Below, piece by piece: positions 57,929 to 64,000 of a DNA stretch of 64,000 nucleotides; the first letter of the stretch is position 1, and the number at the start of each line of letters is the position of its first letter. The stretch covers positions 79,188,155-79,252,154 of the forward strand of contig NC_134982.1 in the NCBI RefSeq assembly GCF_965638725.1, written 5' to 3'. A program made the translations under genes and the position numbers. Below the pieces are notes generated by a model. That model searched no databases. It had not been told where the DNA came from and was given only the letters and a program-made list of their open reading frames with translations. The DNA is from Aptenodytes patagonicus. Taxonomy: Eukaryota; Chordata; Aves; Sphenisciformes; Spheniscidae.

Positions 57929-60900
57929 ACCCTGAGAACTTCTGCTTTGGAGCTGTGTCGCTTAGCTGACTGTTCTGCATTGCTGCAGTGCGTTCCCCAT
58001 GGAGCAGGCAAAAGCAGGCTTGTTTTGCTTGACCGCCGCTGTTGAAGGTTCCTCTAAGATGGTGGTGCTTCCGTGGGGCCCTTTGGGACTTTTCTTCCTC
58101 TTCCTGCACGCAAAAACTCAAAGTAACGCTCCGTGTCACCAGGACTTCTAGGAGTCCATGAGGAATGGCTTTTTTCACCTTGCGGTAACAGGCTTGAGGG
58201 ATTTTTAAAGTGAAATCAATACCTTTCCCCCCAAGACGCTCAGTTGCCATTAAACTAGAGAGCTAGCTCAGTCTCCTTTTGGCAGAGTAGAAGCGTAGGC
58301 CAAAAACCTGCACGTGGTTCTTGCCCTTTCAGGCTTTGGGCTCTGGGTTGAAGCTTTTGGTTTTCCCAGGGATTTCTGCTTTAGAAACGAAACACATTTC
58401 TCATGGAAAGGGTTCTTTCCCGTAGCTCCAGTTTCTCTTCCTGACAGATTCTAATGAAAGGCATTTTGCTGAGCTTCCCAAATAAACTAACCTTTAGAAT
58501 TCTTCAAGTATATCGGTAGCATACTACCCTGCTTTTGAGTATTGTACAGTGCTGGGTAACACTTAAACCCCTCCCCCTCTTTAAAAATACATAAACCTTG
58601 CTTTGCAGGAGCTCTGCAGGTCGAGTACCCTGTAGCAGTGCAGGCCCTGCAGCACGTTTGAAGGTCTCTATCTGTGCCATTGCTGCCTTTGAGGTTAGCT
58701 GGCAAAATAATGTTTAGGTATGCTTCTGCCATGAGAGTCACCTGTTTTAAATTTGTCACCAGTCTCAAACACTTACCAAATAATCCGTTACGAAGCTCGT
58801 AACGCATTCTGACTCTTACCCTGTTATCCCTATGGCTAATAGGACAGTTCTCTGACCCCATTTCCTCCATCCTGTGGTCAGCATTATGTTCTTGTTTTAA
58901 TATGGTAAAGCGTAACGCAATTATTTGGTGTTGTCTGAGTCTGTTGTACAGACAGAGTGTCTTTAAAACGTGAACAGGTCCTGTCAAACTTGAGGAAGCC
59001 CATGTGATGTCGCTTTTATTCAACAACGGAGGAAGAAAATTTTGCATTGGTCTGCAAAGAGCCGCTGATGCCCCTTCACAACAATGTCAAATCCTTTCTG
59101 TGCATGAGAGCGACTTCTTCTTCTACTTCAGGAAGAAGATGGTAACAGAATGCAGAATGCAGAACTTCCTAAATTTTAGTTCTTATCGCGAATGTCTCAG
59201 TGCTGTGCGGAAAGTGGACTTTTGGTTGCTGTTTGGAAATCGTCGAATGGCTGCTTTGTTGTTTCTCCGATCACATACCTGCTTTTGGGAAGTTCCTGAA
59301 AGTTGACGACTATGAGTCAGTGTTAGCTATTTTCTTGACTTCTGGAGCTGTGTCGCTTAGCGATGAAATTACTCTGACTTTTCACATGAGCTGATCCTTC
59401 TTTCTTTCATTTTTCACCCACCTGGCCCACTTCCTGCATCCCCTTCAGCAATTTAGTGAATTACTCACCTGCATCATACTGTCTCAGGTGCTGTCTCTTG
59501 CCTCTCAGCCTGCAGATTCAACCAGCTGAAGCACAACAGCGCGAGATGATTATTCCCATAGGTGGGCTGTGGCACGCCTACGGCTTTCTGCAGAAAACGT
59601 AGATCAAAGCCACGCTGCGTTAAATGCAAGTCATTTCTGGCGTAATCTTGCAATGCCGTATCATTGCTTATTCGTAGGAGATTCTTGGGTGACTAAGTCC
59701 CATGGAAGTCAGAGAGCACCAGGTTCCTAATTCTCTTTGGAGGATACAGGCCCTGGTCGGTAATTCGCTCCCTCAAAACGTTTACTTCTGAGAGGCGAGA
59801 CAGTGGATAACTCTGTCCTTCTGCGCAAATGCGCTTGCCCAGGCCTTTTTTGCTAGCGTATGCTTGCGAGTCTTGAAGTTGTGTACATGCTGTAGAAGCC
59901 AAGTAAGTCTTTTTCAAGCCGTGGTGTGATTGTCTAGCCTGGCACCCGGGAAGATACACCATGGCCAACTTGTTCTTTTCAAAAGCATTAATGTTTAAAA
60001 ATGAGTTAAAAATGGATAGCCAGGACAGTCTTTTCATTACCACTAGAACGACAAACGCCTGCCCGTTCTCTTTTTCAAGCACCCGGCCCAAGAGCATTGT
60101 TAAAATTTAAAAGCTATAATGAACGGCACGTGAACTAGAGGGACAGCTGCACTGGAAATTAAATTCGAGGAGAGGAACAGAGCATTTGATGAAATGGAGC
60201 TGTTGCTTGAGGCTCAGAAATACATCTTGGGAGAGAACCGGGCCAAGTATTCTGTGTAGGCCTTTATTTCTGTGGGTGCCTGTTTTCAGGGACGATCGTT
60301 ACTCGCTGACGGGGAAGATTTTTTGGAAAGCCGGGAACGGAATAGGTACTCAGCATTTATGGAAATCCATGCAGGTGTGATTCCTAGATGATGCCCATGC
60401 CTTTGGAGACTACCTTTCATCTGCCCAGCTCTGTACTTGTAGCCCTGATTTTTAACGCCTTAGAAAAAAGAGGCGTTGAGAGTGAAGGCATCTTCACTAG
60501 ACGTGTTCATTAAGGTTTACTGCCATCGAGTATCTGGTGGTAGGTATAAGTGCCGGCGGAAGCCCTGTTTCTCATCTTCCTAGTCCCATATTCTCCTAAT
60601 TCTCACACAATACTTCTGGACTGCTTTCAGAGTCATTTTCCTTCCTGAAGTAATTTTGCACGGTTTGTTAAACCCCTGCCCTTCGGGTGTCAAGCTCATG
60701 TCTGGCCGTTAGATTTAATGTGCTCTTATGCAGAAGTCAGGCCGATGCTCCCTTTACCGACCAGAGAGGGTGGGGTGAGGTCCAGCGCCTTCCTCCGAAG
60801 CACCCCGCGCTGCCCCTTGCAGAGATGGAGCTGCAGGCGTTGCGTGTCTGCAGACAGGCCTGTGAGCGCGAGGTTGTCCCTCGTGCCCTGCGTCCTGCTG

Positions 60901-61583
60901 CATGCTGGGGAGTGTTTAGCCCCCGGAGGATGACAAATCCTGCGGTGTTACAAAGAGAAAGCACGGGGCAGTCGACGTGCACAAGGGCAGGGCTGCCGTA
61001 GGGAGGGGCTGGACGGGGGGAGCAAGGGGCCGCGAGAGACCCCGTGCAGTTCGGCCAGGAGCAATGGGCAGCCCTGCCCGGGGAAGGCAGAGCCCCGGCA
61101 TTGATGCCGGCTGGGGATTAGAGAAGGCCTCTCTGCTCAGCGCCCGTCAGGCCTCATCTGGACACCGTGTCCGGCCTAGGGTCCCGGACGGGGGAGACCT
61201 CGACAAGCCGGAGGGGCTGAGGGGAGGCCACGGGCAGGCAAAGAAAGCCTTTTACTTCCCTACTCGGGAGCCCTTATCAGACACGTGAATCACGTTGCCC
61301 AGGGTTAGGAGCCAGGAGCTTCCAGAAGCTGAGAATCAGCTCTAGCAGGGAGTTGGTTTGTGGTCTGGGATGACGACACCTTCCTTCCTCCCTCCCTCCA
61401 TTTCTCTGTTGGCCAAATGAGAAGTGAAATGCCAGCCTGCGTGAGGTGAAAGCTGAGGGACTTGTTCCTCTTGGGAAAGGCTGGGGCTGGTAGGAGTCAC
61501 GCTGTACCTGCCAAATACCGTTACCCCAATGCTTGCCTCTGGCTCGGACGCCCCTGCCCATGGCCGTGCCCCGCGGCAGGCTG
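57929..61583. repeat. Unit spacer S3 (between A5 and A6), 3,655 bp
   Basis: Same length as S1 and nearly identical, in the same orientation (offset 47044). It contains the same unrecognised minus-strand frames (57927-58250, 58487-59047, 59693-60097). Confidence 0.93.
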
Positions 61584-61675
61584 GTGCCACCCACGGTGTG
61601 GCGCGGAGGGCAGGGAAAGGCACGAGGAGGAGGGGGAGAAAGCAGCACCCAGAGCCTGTGTCAGAGAAAGAGGAA

Positions 61676-61681
61676 TTTATT
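61676..61681 (-). promoter_or_regulatory. A6 poly(A) signal overlapping the stop codon
   Basis: AATAAA (61681 to 61676) contains the stop codon TAA (61679 to 61677), as in A5. Confidence 0.75.
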
Positions 61682-62780
61682 TCCTTCTTCTTAAACGAAG
61701 GATTGCTAGAGCCCTTCTAGTTCTGGGCTTTAGCCGGCGGGGCGGCCTCTTGCAGGGCTGTGGAGAGTCCTGGGGGCCGGGGGCCCTCCTCTTTGGGGGG
61801 CGCTGGGGCCCCCCGGGCGAGCGGTCCATGCCCCGGCCAGGAGCGCAGGGGCTGCGGCTGCAGCCCTGGGCAGAAGGCCCTGCCACCGCCGCCTCCCCCG
61901 GCTCCTCCTGGGGCTGCTCCTGCTCTGCAGGGGTGGGTGCAGATGGGGGGCGGACGGGACCCCTGCGGAGGGCGGCCTCCAATGTGCCGGCTTCCTCCTC
62001 GCTGTCGGAGCCTGCAGGGCTGCCGGAGGAGGCCAGGCTGGAGTCGGGCGTCCCCCCCCGGTAGGCGGTGGGGCTGGGGATGGCCGCAGGGCTGTCGTCC
62101 TCCTCCCCGGCAGCGTAGGGGCACAGCAGCCTCCAGGCCTCCTCGCTGCACTGGCGCACAATGATATTGATGACGCCATGAACCAGCAGTGCGGTGTGTT
62201 CCTCGAGGTAGTCCTGCAGCACCTGGACCATGACTTCCCCATCTGGACCGTGGACACACAGGGCGTGCAGGATGGTGCTCTCTGCACTCTTTGCCTGCCA
62301 CCACCGAGCCCCATATATTGCCTCCAGCTCCCGGCCCAGCCAGGGCAGCACGGGGTAGAGGAGATGCTGGTTTTGCCGGAAGAGTGCGGCCCACACCTCG
62401 GGCAGGAGGCCACCCACAGTAGCTTCGGCCTCTGTCCCCGCAGCCCCCTGCTCTTCCAGGAACAGCATCCCCTGTGGAGAGGACGCCGCAGGGCGATGGG
62501 GGCTGCTGTTGGCCAGGCGGCCGGGAGCTCTGCCTGCCTGGCTGCTGGCGACTGATGGCTGTGCGGGGGACGTGATGACATGCTCTAGGTAGTCATCTCC
62601 TCCCCGCACAGAAAACTTGACCTTCTCCATCTGTCCTCTGCAGAGTGGGCAATTTGATGACCTTTTTGCCCACTGCAGGATGCAGCCCAGGCAGAACTGG
62701 TGTTGGCATGGCTGCACGAAGGCGACGCCGTTCTGAGCATCGCGGCAGATGGGGCAGGTGCACTCTGGCTCCGTGGCCAT
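61677..62780 (-). CDS. TOPORS-like RING-finger protein, copy A6 (type I RING, alternative tail), 367 aa
   Basis: Near-identical to A5 with the same arginine-rich tail and stop-in-signal arrangement. The visible change in the RING is Q for R at residue 36 (CILQWAKR), between the sixth and seventh zinc ligands and next to the conserved W37. All eight ligands and R48 are kept. It is head-to-tail with A5 at a period of about 5.46 kb. The 3' flank differs from A5 just past the signal (GTGGCGCGGAGGG at about 61598). Confidence 0.87.
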   Translation of the reverse strand: MATEPECTCPICRDAQNGVAFVQPCQHQFCLGCILQWAKRSSNCPLCRGQMEKVKFSVRGGDDYLEHVITSPAQPSVASSQAGRAPGRLANSSPHRPAASSPQGMLFLEEQGAAGTEAEATVGGLLPEVWAALFRQNQHLLYPVLPWLGRELEAIYGARWWQAKSAESTILHALCVHGPDGEVMVQVLQDYLEEHTALLVHGVINIIVRQCSEEAWRLLCPYAAGEEDDSPAAIPSPTAYRGGTPDSSLASSGSPAGSDSEEEAGTLEAALRRGPVRPPSAPTPAEQEQPQEEPGEAAVAGPSAQGCSRSPCAPGRGMDRSPGGPQRPPKRRAPGPQDSPQPCKRPPRRLKPRTRRALAILRLRRRK

Positions 62781-62868
62781 GTTCGTGCTCCGCAGCGGGT
62801 TGGGGAGAGCCGAGGATGAGGAGCTGCTCCCCCTCGCTGGCGCCGGCGCTGCCAAAGGGTGTCGCGCG

Positions 62869-63049
62869 CTGCAAAATGGAGAGAGGCCATGGTCACTTGC
62901 TGTCCCGGGGAGGGGAGGGGAGGGGAGGGGAGGGGAGGGGAGGGGAGGAAGAAATGCCCAGGCCCCTCGAGAAGGACACCCTCCCGGCTCCCCGAGACCC
63001 ATTGCCCGCCCCACGGCCACCCCGGGGGACGTGTCCCCGCACAGCTCAC
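62869..63049 (-). other. A6 5'UTR intron with GGGGA tandem repeat
   Basis: Predicted 181-bp intron, same donor and acceptor; about 7.6 pentamer units (62910-62947), one fewer than A5. Confidence 0.75.
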
Positions 63050-63293
63050 CTCCGCTGCTGCAAGCACGCCCCGCGGTGCCCGGCTGCCTGAACCAGGCAG
63101 GGCCGGGGAAGCACAGGGGATGGCTCCGGGACGGGCACCGAGAGCTGCCGACGGCAGCCCCCAAAGCACCACCCAGCACCAGGAGAAGCCTCGCTCCACC
63201 CTCCAGACCTCGCAGGCACGCTCGGCAGGAGTGCAGGCACGAGCCAGGCTGGGCCAGGCTCTGCCAGCGCCCAAAGATAAGCAGTGAGGGACG

Positions 63294-63370
63294 TGAGGTC
63301 ACAGACCATTGCTTGCTGACATCACAGTCTGCCGCTCGGTGACGTCAGCCTCCACCACCTGGTGATGTCA
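63294..63370 (-). promoter_or_regulatory. A6 promoter: four CRE-like sites at 23-bp period
   Basis: TGAGGTCA 63294-63301, TGACATCA 63317-63324, TGACGTCA 63340-63347 and TGATGTCA 63363-63370. Confidence 0.75.
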
Positions 63371-63388
63371 CAGCAGGCCTTCCGCCTC

Positions 63389-64000
63389 ACCCTGAGAACT
63401 TCTGCTTTGGAGCTGTGTCGCTTAGCTGACTGTTCTGCATTGCTGCAGTGCGTTCCCCATGGAGCAGGCAAAAGCAGGCTTGTTTTGCTTGACCGCCGCT
63501 GTTGAAGGTTCCTCTAAGATGGTGGTGCTTCCGTGGGGCCCTTTGGGACTTTTCTTCCTCTTCCTGCACACAAAAACTCAAAGTAACGCTCCGTGTCACC
63601 AGGACTTCTAGGAGTCCATGAGGAATGGCTTTTTTCACCTTGCGGTAACAGGCTTGAGGGATTTTTAAAGTGAAATCAATACCTTTCCCCCCAAGACGCT
63701 CAGCTGCCATTAAACTAGAGAGCTAGCTCAGTCTCCTTTTGGCAGAGTAGAAGCGTAGGCCAAAAACCTGCACGTGGTTCTTGCCCTTTCAGGCTTTGGT
63801 CTCTGGGTTGAAGCTTTTGGTTTTCCCAGGGATTTCTGCTTTAGAAACGAAACACATTTCTCATGGAAAGGGTTCTTTCCCGTAGCTCCAGTTTCTCTTC
63901 CTGACAGATTCTAATGAAAGGCATTTTGCTGAGCTTCCCAAATAAACTAACCTTTAGAATTCTTCAAGTATATCGGTAGCATACTACCCTGCTTTTGAGT
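63389..64000. repeat. Partial unit spacer S4, continues past the window
   Basis: The first 612 bp of another unit spacer, matching 57929 onward, still running at the window end. At least part of another unit therefore lies beyond. It contains the 107-codon frame (63387-63710 minus) with two base differences. Confidence 0.93.

Noticed and set aside
1..64000. CRISPR arrays, bacterial operons or tRNA/rRNA genes
   Set aside because: None was seen. The tandem repeats present are microsatellites, minisatellites or gene-unit repeats of a vertebrate genome.

Overview
The window looks like avian nuclear DNA. It carries several chicken-repeat-1 (CR1) LINE fragments with the typical 3' end of tandem ATTCTATG-type octamers, an avian-style endogenous retrovirus LTR, very GC-rich CpG islands, GT-AG introns and AATAAA polyadenylation signals. 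There is no sign of bacterial organisation. Most long open frames in the GC-rich islands are compositional and are not annotated as genes.

The layout is dominated by a near-identical large palindrome. The left arm (1-16998, cut by the window edge) is the reverse complement of the right arm (33671-50627), with about 16.7 kb of spacer (16999-33670) between them. Paired coordinates sum to 50628 at the outer end and 50669 at the inner end; the steps come mainly from length changes in (GGGGA)n tracts. Each arm holds, from outside to inside: a CpG island, an (ATT)n microsatellite, about 5 kb with no recognised gene, a retrocopy-like 3' end, and two head-to-tail copies of a TOPORS-like RING-finger gene separated by a 3,655-bp unit spacer. 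A unique 5-kb stretch follows (50628-55664). A second tandem block (55665 to beyond 64000) then repeats the same gene-plus-spacer unit with a period of about 5.46 kb. The window therefore holds six TOPORS-like genes: A1 and A2 (minus), A3 and A4 (plus), A5 and A6 (minus).

Each gene has a promoter with four CRE-like octamers at an exact 23-bp period, an exon 1 without any ATG, a 151-186 bp intron carrying a GGGGA repeat, and a single coding exon of 351-367 residues. The protein has an N-terminal C3HC4 RING, a middle domain clearly related to the region that follows the RING in TOPORS, an acidic/serine stretch, a proline-rich stretch and a basic C-terminus. Two RING variants exist: type I (A1, A4, A5, A6) and type II (A2, A3). 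The C-terminal halves are nearly homogenised. A5 and A6 have a different arginine-rich tail whose stop codon lies inside the AATAAA signal.

The palindrome spacer contains five CR1 fragments, two inverted remnants of a retroviral integrase region, one LTR, a GGAA microsatellite and a nested 0.45-kb inverted repeat. The overall picture is an ampliconic, multicopy gene array maintained by duplication and gene conversion. Such architecture is common on sex chromosomes, but the chromosome cannot be told from this sequence.
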